In this document: positions 18,273 through 29,476 of the stretch, one piece after another
How the letters are laid out: every line of letters starts with the position of its first letter
Numbering within the stretch: the stretch's first letter is position 1
Source: JALORV01 sp963791235
GTDB lineage: Bacteria; Pseudomonadota; Gammaproteobacteria; Burkholderiales; Burkholderiaceae_F
Length of the DNA stretch: 64,000 nucleotides
NCBI GenBank assembly: GCA_963791235.1
Contig: CAWBRW010000029.1
Location: 496,001 to 560,000, forward strand
Direction: 5' to 3'
The notes under the pieces: generated by a model
What the model was told of the DNA's origin: nothing
Databases searched by the model: none
The model's input: the letters and a program-made list of their open reading frames with translations, nothing else
Program-made: the position numbers and the translations under genes

Positions 18273-18857
18273 ATGCTTGAACTCGGATCGTTTGACGACG
18301 CGCGCCGCAAGGTGCTGGCGGATGCTCGAAAGTCGTTGATCGGCTTGAATCGGTTGATGGCCGAACCCGCCGAGTCGATCGACGACACGGTCGATCTGCT
18401 CACCGGCATTCGCCGGCAGGTGCAGGAACACCTCAGCCACATTCAGCACCAGCAGATGATCGTCTGTGCGGCGGAGTGGCTCGTGCGTCATAGCGTTGCC
18501 GGTGTGCCGCTGCGGTGGCTCTGGAATCCGCGTCAGTCCGGCGAGCGCGGCGGTCCGGACCTGGTGGGACTCGAAGACGAGGCCGTGCGTGTATGCGCCG
18601 AAGTCAGCGCGGTGGACGAGCCAATCGGCGTCGTCGACACGCAGATGCGGCGCGGGCTAACCCGGCTCGCCGCGATGGAGGGGCGTCGTTTCTACTTCGT
18701 GAGGTCGGTATCGATGAAGCGGCGCGCCGCCACCAAGGTCGTCAAGGGCGGCTGGGACATCGCGGTCGTACAGATCGCGCTGCAGCCGGAACCGCAGGTG
18801 CTGCCGCGGGTCTCGGCGTTTTCGCTTGCCGGTGCCAGCCTGGCTGGTAACCGCTGA
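18273..18857 (+). CDS. hypothetical protein
   Basis: 194 aa from ATG 18273; upstream in-frame sequence back to 18132 lacks a convincing start context. N-terminal helices (FDDARRKVLADARKSLIGLNRLMAEP ... QVQEHLSHIQHQQ) are followed by an alpha/beta part: GGPDLVGLEDEAVRVCAEVSA, then RRGLTRLAAMEGRRFYFVRSVSMKRRA and GGWDIAVVQI. The PD ... E-x-S spacing recalls the PD-(D/E)xK nuclease fold with the last Lys replaced, but this is only a visual similarity. No family assigned. The stop abuts that of the convergent menA. Confidence 0.6.
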   Translation: MLELGSFDDARRKVLADARKSLIGLNRLMAEPAESIDDTVDLLTGIRRQVQEHLSHIQHQQMIVCAAEWLVRHSVAGVPLRWLWNPRQSGERGGPDLVGLEDEAVRVCAEVSAVDEPIGVVDTQMRRGLTRLAAMEGRRFYFVRSVSMKRRAATKVVKGGWDIAVVQIALQPEPQVLPRVSAFSLAGASLAGNR

Positions 18858-19790
18858 TCAGCCCAGCCAGCCGGCCAGGACAGCGCCGAGGGCGAGCAGT
18901 GCGGCATAGCCGAGTTCCAGCTTGAAGGTGCGCACAAGGATCGCGTTGTAGGCGAGCCCCGGCGCGCTCGCGGCAAAGTCGCGTTGCAGCCGCAGCGCTG
19001 CCGGGATCAGCACCAGCGGCACGAGCAGCGCGGGCGACGACTGCAGTGCCATCGGCACCAGCAGTGCAAATGCACCCAGCACGCTGAGCCCGTACATTGC
19101 CCGCGAGGCCGAGGCCCCAAAGACCACCGCGAACGTACGGCGCCCGACGCTGCGGTCGTGTGCGACATCGCGGTGGTTGTTGACGGCCAGTGCGGAGGCA
19201 GCGAGCGCTCCCAGCGCGACGCTGGCCATCCAGGTGGTCATGCCAACGTCGCCGGTCTGCACGTAATCGGAGCCGGCGACCGCCACGATGCCAAAGAAGA
19301 TGAATACGATCAGCTCGCCCAGCGGCGTGTACGCGATCGGACGCGGGCCACCCATGTAGGCGAGGGCTGCCACCAGTGAGCTGAGTCCCATCGCCAGCAC
19401 TGGCCAGCCATGCGCAATCACCAGCGGAACGCCGAGCAGCAGGGTGAGTCCGCAGCAGATGACGATGGCCCGCCGGACCTGCTCGATTTCCAGCCAGCCG
19501 TTGGCTGTGGCACGCGGCAGACCGGTGCGATTGCCGTGACGCTCGGCGCCGCGCGTCGTGTAGCCGACGTCGTTCTGCAGATTTGATATCACCTGCAGCA
19601 GTACGGCCGCGGCGAGCGCCAGCAGCATCGTCGTTGCGTCAAACCGGCCGGTTCGTTCCCACGCGAGGGCCGTGCCGACCAGCACAGGGCTGATCGCCAC
19701 CAGCAGACTGGGCAGCCGGCAGGCGATGCGCCACGCGGCAAGAGAGCCCGGAACAACGACCGGCGAGGAAGCGGCGGACGAACTGGTCAT
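18858..19790 (-). CDS. menA: 1,4-dihydroxy-2-naphthoate polyprenyltransferase (MenA, UbiA family)
   Basis: 310 aa, eight to nine hydrophobic helices. The two prenyl-diphosphate/Mg2+ sites of UbiA enzymes appear as NLQNDVGYTTRGAERHG (residues ~70-86) and NNHRDVAHDRSVGRRT (~210-225), with MGGPRPIAYTPLGEL between them as in MenA rather than UbiA. It attaches the isoprenoid tail to dihydroxynaphthoate to give demethylmenaquinone at the inner membrane. It is followed upstream on the same strand by menE and menB-like genes, which supports the assignment. Confidence 0.88.
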   Translation of the reverse strand: MTSSSAASSPVVVPGSLAAWRIACRLPSLLVAISPVLVGTALAWERTGRFDATTMLLALAAAVLLQVISNLQNDVGYTTRGAERHGNRTGLPRATANGWLEIEQVRRAIVICCGLTLLLGVPLVIAHGWPVLAMGLSSLVAALAYMGGPRPIAYTPLGELIVFIFFGIVAVAGSDYVQTGDVGMTTWMASVALGALAASALAVNNHRDVAHDRSVGRRTFAVVFGASASRAMYGLSVLGAFALLVPMALQSSPALLVPLVLIPAALRLQRDFAASAPGLAYNAILVRTFKLELGYAALLALGAVLAGWLG

Positions 19791-19854
19791 GCGAAGGCAG
19801 AAACGGCGGAAGGCAACCCGCGCATTATCCCCAACGGCGGGCAGCCTTGGGTCG

Positions 19855-21183
19855 TCAGGCTGAACTGGCGAGCGGCCGGAGCGTGGAGTGTAAGGCTGCC
19901 AGTGCGGCGCGATCGAGCTTGCCCGCGGGCGTCATCGGCAGGCTCGTTACCAGGCCGACCCGGCGCGGCCGCTTGTGCCGCGCGAGATGATGGTCGAGGA
20001 AAGCGCCAAGCTCCTCGTCGGTTGGCGGCGTGCCATCCGCGACGAAGGCGGCCGCGACGACCTGGCCCCAGGTTTCGTCGGGTACCCCGAACACCGCCGC
20101 CGCGCGGATGCCGCGGCACGCCTCCAGCACACGCTCGACTTCGGCCGGATACACGTTCTCGCCGCCGGTCACGATGAGGTCGGCGCGTCGTGCGCGGACG
20201 TGCAGGCAACCTTCCGCGTCCAGCATCCCGATGTCGCTGGTATCGAACCAGTCTTCGGCGGCCAGCGGCGGCGTACCGAGGTATCCCGCCATCCGCATCG
20301 GTCCGCGCACCTCGATGCGCCCGTCGACCACGCGCAGCTCCGCGCCGGGCAACGGCCGCCCCGCACCGCGCGGCCCCGGGTTAAAGCGTTGTTCGTACGG
20401 CGTGGCGACGACCTGCGAGCAGGTTTCCGTGCAGCCGTAGGTGACGACGACGGGCACCCTGCGCTGCGCCGCCTCCTTCAGCAGGCGCGGGGACGCGGCG
20501 GCGCCGCCGACGAGCACGGCGCGCAGGAAGTCCGGCGGCCGCCAGGCCGGGAACTGTTCGAACAGCAGCGTGAGCATCGTCGGCACCAGCGAGACCAGCG
20601 TCGTGCGCCACGTTTCGATCCACTGCGGCAGTTGCGCGGCGTCGAAGCTCGGCGCGAGCGCCACGGTGCGGCGCGCCGCGAGGCAGCGCGTCAGGATCGA
20701 CAGGCCGCCGACACGGGCGATCGGCATCGCGAGCAGCCAGCAGTCGTCCGCGTGCCAGCCAAGGTTGGCGGCGCTCGCCCGCGCCGACGCGACCAGTGCC
20801 GAACGCGTCAACACGGCGCCACGCGCCTGCCCCGTCGTGCCCGACGTGTACAGGATGACCGCGGCGTCCGGATGCAGCGCGCCGACCGCGCGCTCGGTGG
20901 CTGCGATCTCCGCGGCACGCTCGGCCTCGGTGAGCTTGGGATGCATCAGCAGCACCGGCACGCGCGCTTCGAGCAGCGTATAGAGCGCGATGACGCGCTC
21001 GAGGGTGTTGCGGCCCACGAGCGGGACGGGCCGGCCCGGCTTGAACTCCGGACCGAGCGCGGCGAGCCGCGCGCGAACGAGGTCGGCGAGCTGCGCGAAC
21101 GTGTAGCTCTCGCGGCCGACAAGCAGCGCGATGGTGCTGGCCGCGTCGCGCGCGGCCGCCGTGATGGACAGGGACTCATTCAC
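19855..21183 (-). CDS. menE: o-succinylbenzoate-CoA ligase-like (MenE), AMP-forming
   Basis: 442 aa from GTG 21183 (35 nt after the menB stop); no better start is in frame. ANL-superfamily motifs: ILYTSGTTGQARGAVLTRSAL (P-loop), TYGCTETCSQV, DWFDTSDIGMLDAEG, LIVTGGENVYPAEVERVLEAC and C-terminal Lys in MTPAGKLDR. Short for the superfamily, as MenE usually is. It would activate o-succinylbenzoate with ATP and CoA. Its place between menA and menB is the main reason for MenE rather than another acyl-CoA ligase. Confidence 0.82.
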   Translation of the reverse strand: MNESLSITAAARDAASTIALLVGRESYTFAQLADLVRARLAALGPEFKPGRPVPLVGRNTLERVIALYTLLEARVPVLLMHPKLTEAERAAEIAATERAVGALHPDAAVILYTSGTTGQARGAVLTRSALVASARASAANLGWHADDCWLLAMPIARVGGLSILTRCLAARRTVALAPSFDAAQLPQWIETWRTTLVSLVPTMLTLLFEQFPAWRPPDFLRAVLVGGAAASPRLLKEAAQRRVPVVVTYGCTETCSQVVATPYEQRFNPGPRGAGRPLPGAELRVVDGRIEVRGPMRMAGYLGTPPLAAEDWFDTSDIGMLDAEGCLHVRARRADLIVTGGENVYPAEVERVLEACRGIRAAAVFGVPDETWGQVVAAAFVADGTPPTDEELGAFLDHHLARHKRPRRVGLVTSLPMTPAGKLDRAALAALHSTLRPLASSA

Positions 21184-21218
21184 TCGAAGGATCGCTGGCC
21201 CCGGGGCCAGCGTGAAGA

Positions 21219-22061
21219 CTACGGCAGGCGCGGAAACTTGCGGAAGTCCGGCTTGCGCTTCTCGAGGTAGGCATTCCTGCCTTCCTGGCCTTCCTCGGAA
21301 AGATAGAAGAGCAGCGTCGCATTGCCGGCAAGCTCCTGCAGTCCCGCCTGGCCGTCGCAATCGGCGTTCAACGCCGCCTTGAGGCAGCGCAGCGCGATCG
21401 GGCTGTTCGCCAGCATCTCGCGGCACCATTGGACCGTCTCCGCTTCGAGCCGCTCGTACGGCACGACGCAGTTGACCAGTCCCATGTCCAGTGCCTGCCT
21501 GGCGTCGTACTGGCGGCACAGGAACCAGATCTCCCGCGCCTTTTTCTGCCCGACGATGCGTGCCATGTACGACGCGCCGTAGCCGCCGTCGAAGCTGCCG
21601 ACCTTTGGCCCGGTCTGGCCGAAGCGTGCGTTATCAGCGGCAATGGTCAGGTCGCAGATCATGTGGAGGACGTGCCCGCCGCCGATCGCGTAGCCCGCCA
21701 CCATCGCCACGACCGGCTTGGGCAGCGTGCGGATCTGCCGCTGCAGGTCGAGCACGTTCAGGCGCGGGACCTTGTCGCCTCCGATGTAGCCGCCGGCGCC
21801 GCGCACGCGCTGATCGCCGCCGGAACAGAACGCTTCCTTGCCCTGGCCGGTGAGGATGATGACGCCGATCGCGGCGTCGTCGCGTGCATCATCGAACGCG
21901 GCCTGCATCTCCTTTACGGTTTCCGGACGGAAAGCATTGCGCACCTCGGGCCGGTTGATCGTGATCTTCGCGATGCCTTCATCACACTTCTCGTAGATGA
22001 TGTCCGTGAAGCCGGCGATCGGCGTCCACGCGGGAATCGGCGGCAGGGCGGGGCTCTTCAT
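21219..22061 (-). CDS. menB: 1,4-dihydroxy-2-naphthoyl-CoA synthase (MenB)
   Basis: 280 aa from ATG 22061, preceded by GAGAGA at about 6 nt. Crotonase-fold protein with the MenB-specific loop GKEAFCSGGDQRVRGAGGYIGGDKVPRLNVLDLQR, then AGYAIGGGHVLHMICDLTIAADNARFGQTGPKVGSFDGGYGA and C-terminal LFYLSEEGQEGRNAYLEKRKPDFRKFPR. It closes the naphthoate ring from o-succinylbenzoyl-CoA. The relative BadI (benzoate pathway) is an alternative, but the context with menE and menA favours menaquinone. Confidence 0.88.
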   Translation of the reverse strand: MKSPALPPIPAWTPIAGFTDIIYEKCDEGIAKITINRPEVRNAFRPETVKEMQAAFDDARDDAAIGVIILTGQGKEAFCSGGDQRVRGAGGYIGGDKVPRLNVLDLQRQIRTLPKPVVAMVAGYAIGGGHVLHMICDLTIAADNARFGQTGPKVGSFDGGYGASYMARIVGQKKAREIWFLCRQYDARQALDMGLVNCVVPYERLEAETVQWCREMLANSPIALRCLKAALNADCDGQAGLQELAGNATLLFYLSEEGQEGRNAYLEKRKPDFRKFPRLP

Positions 22062-22123
22062 GGGTCTCTCTGCGGGGTTCGATGCGCCATGTGATGGGAG
22101 CGCAGTCACTGGAAAGCGGCGGT

Positions 22124-23125
22124 TCAATCGACCTTCGCGCCCGAGGAACGAACCGCAAGCGCCCAGCGCTCCGCGCTGGCGGCGATGAAGCGTGCGAACG
22201 ACTCGGGGGTGGTGCCTGGCACCGGCTGGGCGCCACGCGCCAGCAACGCGGCGACGACTTCAGGATCTACCAGCGCCTGCTGGACAGCGGCGTTCAGCCG
22301 CTGCACCACCGGGGCCGGGGTGCCGGCCGGCACGAAGATGCCGTCCCATGCGCTCGCCTCGAAGCCCGGCAGGCCAGACTCGGAGATCGTCGGCAGGTCC
22401 GGTGCGCCGGGGAAACGCTTCGCCGTCGACACCGCGAGGCCGCGCACGCGTCCTTCGCGCGCCTGCGGATACGCGTTCGGCATCACCTCGATCATCATCT
22501 CGACCTGGCCGCCGATCACATCGGTCAGCGCCAGCGCACCGCCGCGGTAGGGAATGTGAACGATATCGAGGCCGGCCTGTGTCTTGAAGAGTTCGCCAGC
22601 CAGATGCGACGTCGTGCCATTGCCGGCCGAGGCGAAGTTGAGCTTGCCCGGATTCGCCCGGGCATAGCGGATCAGTTCGGCCGTCGACGTGGCCGGAACT
22701 TTCGGATTGACGATCAGGATTGCCGCGATCTCGGTCATGCGCGAGACGGGCTTGAAATCCGTGGCTGGATCGAAGTTAAGCGTGCGGTACAGGCTCGGAT
22801 TGATCGCATGCGTGCCGTTGGTGCCGTACAGCAACGTGTAACCGTCCGGCGCAGCGCGCGCCACAAGCTCCGCGCCGACGTTGCCGCCGGCCCCGGGCTT
22901 GTTCTCGATGACGATCGGCTGGCCCAGGGCCTTGGCCACTTTCGGCATCAGCAGCCGTGCCAGGTTGTCGGCGCCGCCACCGGCGGGGAACGGCACGATC
23001 AGGTGTACCGGCTTCGTCGGATACGCGGCGTCAGCGGCATGCGCGCCATGTGCGATTACCAGGGCAAGTGCCAGCGCGCCGGCGAGTTCGCGGCCCGCGC
23101 CTGCCATGAAGGTGCGTCGTTTCAT
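22124..23125 (-). CDS. tripartite tricarboxylate transporter substrate-binding protein (Bug/TctC family)
   Basis: 333 aa. N-terminal signal (MKRRTFMAGAGRELAG...HAADAAYPTKPVHLIVPFPAGGGADNLAR) with the diagnostic first strand of Bug receptors, then PGAGGNVGAELVARAAPDGYTLLYG and FASAGNGTTSHLAGELFK. Binds organic acids in the periplasm. No TctA/TctB membrane genes lie nearby, as is common for the expanded Bug family in Burkholderiales. ATG 23125 lies one base from the stop of the upstream MaoC gene, so the two are probably co-transcribed. Confidence 0.92.
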   Translation of the reverse strand: MKRRTFMAGAGRELAGALALALVIAHGAHAADAAYPTKPVHLIVPFPAGGGADNLARLLMPKVAKALGQPIVIENKPGAGGNVGAELVARAAPDGYTLLYGTNGTHAINPSLYRTLNFDPATDFKPVSRMTEIAAILIVNPKVPATSTAELIRYARANPGKLNFASAGNGTTSHLAGELFKTQAGLDIVHIPYRGGALALTDVIGGQVEMMIEVMPNAYPQAREGRVRGLAVSTAKRFPGAPDLPTISESGLPGFEASAWDGIFVPAGTPAPVVQRLNAAVQQALVDPEVVAALLARGAQPVPGTTPESFARFIAASAERWALAVRSSGAKVD

Positions 23126-23126
23126 C

Positions 23127-23627
23127 TCATGCCGCCGTTTCTTGCTGGGGAGCCGGAGTGCGACAGCGCATCAGCGTCATGGTTTTGACCGTCATCACCG
23201 CTTCGCCGCGCTGGTTCACGACTTCGTTGAAGGTCTGCACCATGCCGCGGTCCGGCTTGGTGCGGGAGCGTCGCGCCTCGGTCACCGTGATGCGCAATGA
23301 CAGCTGGTCGCCGGGCCGCACCGGTGCCAGCCAGCGCAGTTCGTCGATGCCGGGTGAGGCAAGACCGGCTGCGCGTGGCAGGAAGTGGTCGACCAGCAGT
23401 CGCATCATCAGGCTGGCGGTGTGCCAGCCGCTGGCGATCACGCCGCCCAGATGGCCTGCACTTGCGCTCTTGGGGTCGACATGGAACGGCTGGGGATCGA
23501 ACTGGCGGCCGAAGGCGATGATGTCCGCCTCGTCGACGCCGATCGGCCCGTATTCCACCGCCAGCCCCTTCGGATAGTCCTCGAAAAAGCGCGCGTCGAG
23601 GTCACGAGGAAGTTCGTGATGCGTCAA
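23127..23627 (-). CDS. MaoC-family (R)-specific enoyl-CoA hydratase / dehydratase
   Basis: About 166 aa in the homologous part. Hot-dog fold with the MaoC hydratase motif: FGRQFDPQPFHVDPKSASAGHLGGVIASGWHTASLMMRLL, where the Asp and His form the active site. Acts on acyl-CoA double bonds. The start is uncertain: I use TTG 23627, which fits the usual length; an in-frame ATG at 23729 would add 34 unlike residues. The gene directly precedes the Bug receptor and menB, so it may be part of the same transcript. Confidence 0.75.
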   Translation of the reverse strand: MTHHELPRDLDARFFEDYPKGLAVEYGPIGVDEADIIAFGRQFDPQPFHVDPKSASAGHLGGVIASGWHTASLMMRLLVDHFLPRAAGLASPGIDELRWLAPVRPGDQLSLRITVTEARRSRTKPDRGMVQTFNEVVNQRGEAVMTVKTMTLMRCRTPAPQQETAA

Positions 23628-23760
23628 GGTCGTGACAGGTTCCGGATGTTGCTGAGAAGATTTCCGCGGCCGGATCGCCGCGGTGGCGAGCCTCCCGGCC
23701 CGCCGGCTCGACACCAGCGCGAAGCGCAATTTACCGCAAGCGAACCGGCTTCCACGCGAC

Positions 23761-23782
23761 GGCCGCCCGGCTGCAGGCGGCC
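23761..23782. terminator. hairpin downstream of the GS-like gene
   Basis: GGCCGCC / GGCGGCC, 7-bp perfect arms with an 8-nt loop, 25 nt past the stop of the minus-strand glutamine-synthetase-like gene. No U-run, so termination strength is doubtful. Confidence 0.35.
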
Positions 23783-23806
23783 AAGTTACCGGGGGCCTGC
23801 GCTGGA

Positions 23807-25186
<1,380 letters not shown>

Positions 25187-25340
25187 GCCTGTCTCCTCCG
25201 AAGCCGCGGCAGTGTGCAACAGCCCATCGCAAAGTCCAAGGGCAGGGCCCTTGATCGGACCGAATTCCGCCCCTATCTGCGGCGTCGAGGCCAGGGACCC
25301 TCCCTTACAATTCAAGCAATTAGCGAAACGAGAGCAACGG

Positions 25341-25709
25341 ATGCCGATCTACGCCTATCAGTGCACTGAGTGCCGCCACGAGGTCGAGGTGCTGCAGAAG
25401 ATCTCCGATGCTCCGTTGACCGACTGCCCTTCCTGCCACCGCAGTAGCCTGGTCAAGAAGGTCACCGCAGCCGGCTTTCAGCTGAAGGGCAGCGGCTGGT
25501 ACGTGACGGACTTTCGCGGTAACGGCAGCGGCAAGGGGAAGGTCGCCAAGCCTGCTGACGGCAAGCCGGCGGAGGGCGAAGTGAAGTCCGACACCGCGAA
25601 ACCGGCAGACAGCACCGCGGCTGCCTCCAAGCCGGCCGAGGCCGCGCCTGCCGCAACGCCTTCCCCCGCGGGAGGCAGCGGCAGCAGCGGTCCCGGCACG
25701 GCCTCCTGA
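25341..25709 (+). CDS. FmdB-family zinc-ribbon protein
   Basis: 122 aa from ATG 25341. The first ~45 residues form the FmdB/CxxC regulatory-type zinc ribbon (MPIYAYQCTECRHEVEV ... CPSCHRSSLVKKVTAAGFQLKGSGWY). The rest is a low-complexity Ala/Pro/Lys/Ser/Gly tail. First gene of the fmdB-DUF502-aspS block, an arrangement widespread in Betaproteobacteria. Function of the family is poorly known; metal binding is predicted. Confidence 0.9.
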   Translation: MPIYAYQCTECRHEVEVLQKISDAPLTDCPSCHRSSLVKKVTAAGFQLKGSGWYVTDFRGNGSGKGKVAKPADGKPAEGEVKSDTAKPADSTAAASKPAEAAPAATPSPAGGSGSSGPGTAS

Positions 25710-25739
25710 TGCGCTGATCGGCTATCCTCGAACGCAACG

Positions 25740-25770
25740 GAGCCGCGCGGTGACGCGGCTCTTTCTTTTT
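25740..25770 (+). terminator. intrinsic terminator after the fmdB-like gene
   Basis: 8-bp stem GAGCCGCG / CGCGGCTC with a 6-nt loop and a following U-rich run (TTTCTTTTT). A second hairpin (CGCAGCC agat GGCTGCG, 25771-25788) lies directly behind it in the leader of the DUF502 gene. Read-through may still feed DUF502-aspS. Confidence 0.8.
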
Positions 25771-25809
25771 CGCAGCCAGATGGCTGCGGCGGCACAAGCG
25801 AGACTACGC

Positions 25810-26475
25810 ATGTTTCGGAAGTACCTGATCACCGGCCTGCTGATCTGGTTGCCGCTCGGGATCACCCTGCTGATCCTCGAGACGATCATCGGCTGGATGG
25901 ATCAATCGCTGCTCCTGCTGCCGCCGCCGTGGCGGCCCGAAGCGCTCCTTGGCTTTCGGATTCCCGGCCTGGGCGCGTTGCTGGCGGTGGCCGTCCTGCT
26001 GCTCACGGGTGTGCTCGCGCGCAACATCGTCGGGCGTCGGCTGCTGCTCTGGTGGGAAAGGCTGCTGGGCCGAATCCCGATCGTGCGGTCAATCTATTCG
26101 AGTGTGAAGCAGGTGTCGGACACGATGCTTTCGCCGAAGGGAAATGCATTCCGCAAGGTCGTGCTGGTCGAGTTCCCGCAACCGGAACAATGGACACTGG
26201 CTTTCGTCGTCGGCGAGCCCGCGGGTGCGGTGGCAGAGCAACTCGGCGAAGGCTGGGTCACGGTGTACGTCCCGACCGCCCCCAATCCCACCTCGGGCTA
26301 CGTGCTGATGCTGCCGCCGTCGCGCGTGCGGGACGTCGAGGTCAGCATCGACGATGCGCTGAAGTATCACGTCTCGCTCGGCGTGGTGGAGCCCGGGGCA
26401 CGGTCGACCCGGCCCGCTGTGCTGACCAGTGCGCCGCCCTCGTCGACCGAGCACCCATTCCGCGCTTCAAGCTAA
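25810..26475 (+). CDS. DUF502 family membrane protein
   Basis: 221 aa from ATG 25810. Starts MFRKYLITGLLIWLPLGITLLILETIIGWMD with two membrane segments (residues ~5-28 and ~52-72). The conserved DUF502 block follows: GRIPIVRSIYSSVKQVSDTML, then VLVEFPQPEQWTLAFVVGEP and VYVPTAPNPTSGYVLMLP. Function unknown. It is found immediately before aspS in many betaproteobacteria, as here (92-nt gap). Confidence 0.93.
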   Translation: MFRKYLITGLLIWLPLGITLLILETIIGWMDQSLLLLPPPWRPEALLGFRIPGLGALLAVAVLLLTGVLARNIVGRRLLLWWERLLGRIPIVRSIYSSVKQVSDTMLSPKGNAFRKVVLVEFPQPEQWTLAFVVGEPAGAVAEQLGEGWVTVYVPTAPNPTSGYVLMLPPSRVRDVEVSIDDALKYHVSLGVVEPGARSTRPAVLTSAPPSSTEHPFRASS

Positions 26476-26567
26476 AGACGGGCCTCTCGGGGATAATCAC
26501 GGGTTTTGCGCGGCCACGCCGGCATGTCGAATTGCCGCCGGCCGCCAGCAACGAAGCGGAGCATTCC

Positions 26568-28361
<1,794 letters not shown>

Positions 28362-28425
28362 CGTCGCGAAGGCCGCAGCGGCGCCACTCTGTGCGTGGAT
28401 TCAGGGCAGCGGGAGAAGGGGTCGG

Positions 28426-28998
28426 ATGAGCAGATCGGGTGAACCCGTGCGGGTTGACGTTCGCCGCCGTGGCCGCACCTTCGAGGCCGAGGCGGTGTGC
28501 CAGGTGCAGGCGGCGGCCGCCACGGTCTGGGAGGCGATCACCGACTATCCGACGCTGCCGACCTTCATGCCGGGTATCCGTGCATGCCGGGTGGTGGAGC
28601 GCAACCCGGTGGGCCGCAACAGTGAGCGGCTGCTGGTCGAGCAGGAAGGCGAGTTCCGCTTCATGCGGTTTGCGCAGCCGCTGAAACTGCAACTCGAAAT
28701 CGAGCACGATGCTCGCCGTATGGCGTTTGCGCGTGCACTGAGTTTCGATCTGGGCGTGCTCAGGGGACGCGCACTGGAAAAGTTCGAAGGCCGCTACGAA
28801 CTGCTGCCCGGACCCGCACGCGGCCCGGTGAACTTGCGCTATACGGCTCTTATCGTCTCGCGTTTGCCGCCTCCGCCAGGCATTGGCACGATCGCGGTGC
28901 GCCGCAACCTGGAGGCGCAATTGCGAGCGGTGGTCGATGAATGCGAGCGGCGCGCCGCCGCACCCGGGCGCCTACGCGCCGTTGCAGGCGAGCGCTAG
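28426..28998 (+). CDS. SRPBCC-fold (coenzyme Q-binding/START-like) protein
   Basis: 190 aa from ATG 28426 after GAGAAGGGG. AVCQVQAAAATVWEAITDYPTLPTFMPGIRACRVVERN is the typical first helix-strand unit of polyketide-cyclase/START-like proteins; VNLRYTALIVSRLPPPPGIGTIAVRRNLEAQLRAVVDECERR is the closing helix. Probably binds a hydrophobic ligand. The gene is 64 nt after aspS and before nudB, probably one transcript. No specific ligand can be assigned. Confidence 0.82.
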   Translation: MSRSGEPVRVDVRRRGRTFEAEAVCQVQAAAATVWEAITDYPTLPTFMPGIRACRVVERNPVGRNSERLLVEQEGEFRFMRFAQPLKLQLEIEHDARRMAFARALSFDLGVLRGRALEKFEGRYELLPGPARGPVNLRYTALIVSRLPPPPGIGTIAVRRNLEAQLRAVVDECERRAAAPGRLRAVAGER

Positions 28999-29035
28999 TC
29001 GCTTCACGAGTGGTGCGGCAGGGAGCGGGTCGCAG

Positions 29036-29476
29036 ATGAAGATCCCCGAGTCGGTCCTGGTGGTGATCTACACCGCCGGCCTCGATGTGCTGTTGCTCGA
29101 GCGTGCCGACCACCCGGGTTTCTGGCAATCCGTCACGGGCAGCCTCGACGCGCCGGACGAAGACCTGCGCCGGACCTGCGCGCGCGAGGTGGCCGAGGAA
29201 ACGGGGTTCGCCGTTGCCGCGGAGAGCTTTGAAAACTGGGCGCTACAGCATCGCTACGAAATCTATCCGGAGTGGCGTCATCGTTATGCGCCCGCCGTTA
29301 CGCATAATACGGAGCATGTCTTCGGACTCTGTGTGGATGATCGCTTTTTGCCGCGGCTGGAGCCGCGCGAGCACCGGGCGAGCCGCTGGTTGCCGTGGCG
29401 CGACGCTGCCGATGCATGCTTTTCGTGGACCAATGCCTCTGCGATCCGTGAACTGCCACATCGCGTTCGCGGCTAG
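29036..29476 (+). CDS. nudB: dihydroneopterin triphosphate diphosphatase (Nudix hydrolase)
   Basis: 146 aa from ATG 29036. Complete Nudix box GX5EX7REUXEEXGU: the glycine of GSLDAPDE through REVAEETGF (residues ~37-60). FWQSVTGSL before it and YEIYPEWRHRYAPAVTHNTEHVFGL after it match the NudB subgroup that removes pyrophosphate from dihydroneopterin triphosphate in folate synthesis. Its 3' end overlaps the next lipoprotein gene by 44 nt. Confidence 0.9.
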   Translation: MKIPESVLVVIYTAGLDVLLLERADHPGFWQSVTGSLDAPDEDLRRTCAREVAEETGFAVAAESFENWALQHRYEIYPEWRHRYAPAVTHNTEHVFGLCVDDRFLPRLEPREHRASRWLPWRDAADACFSWTNASAIRELPHRVRG

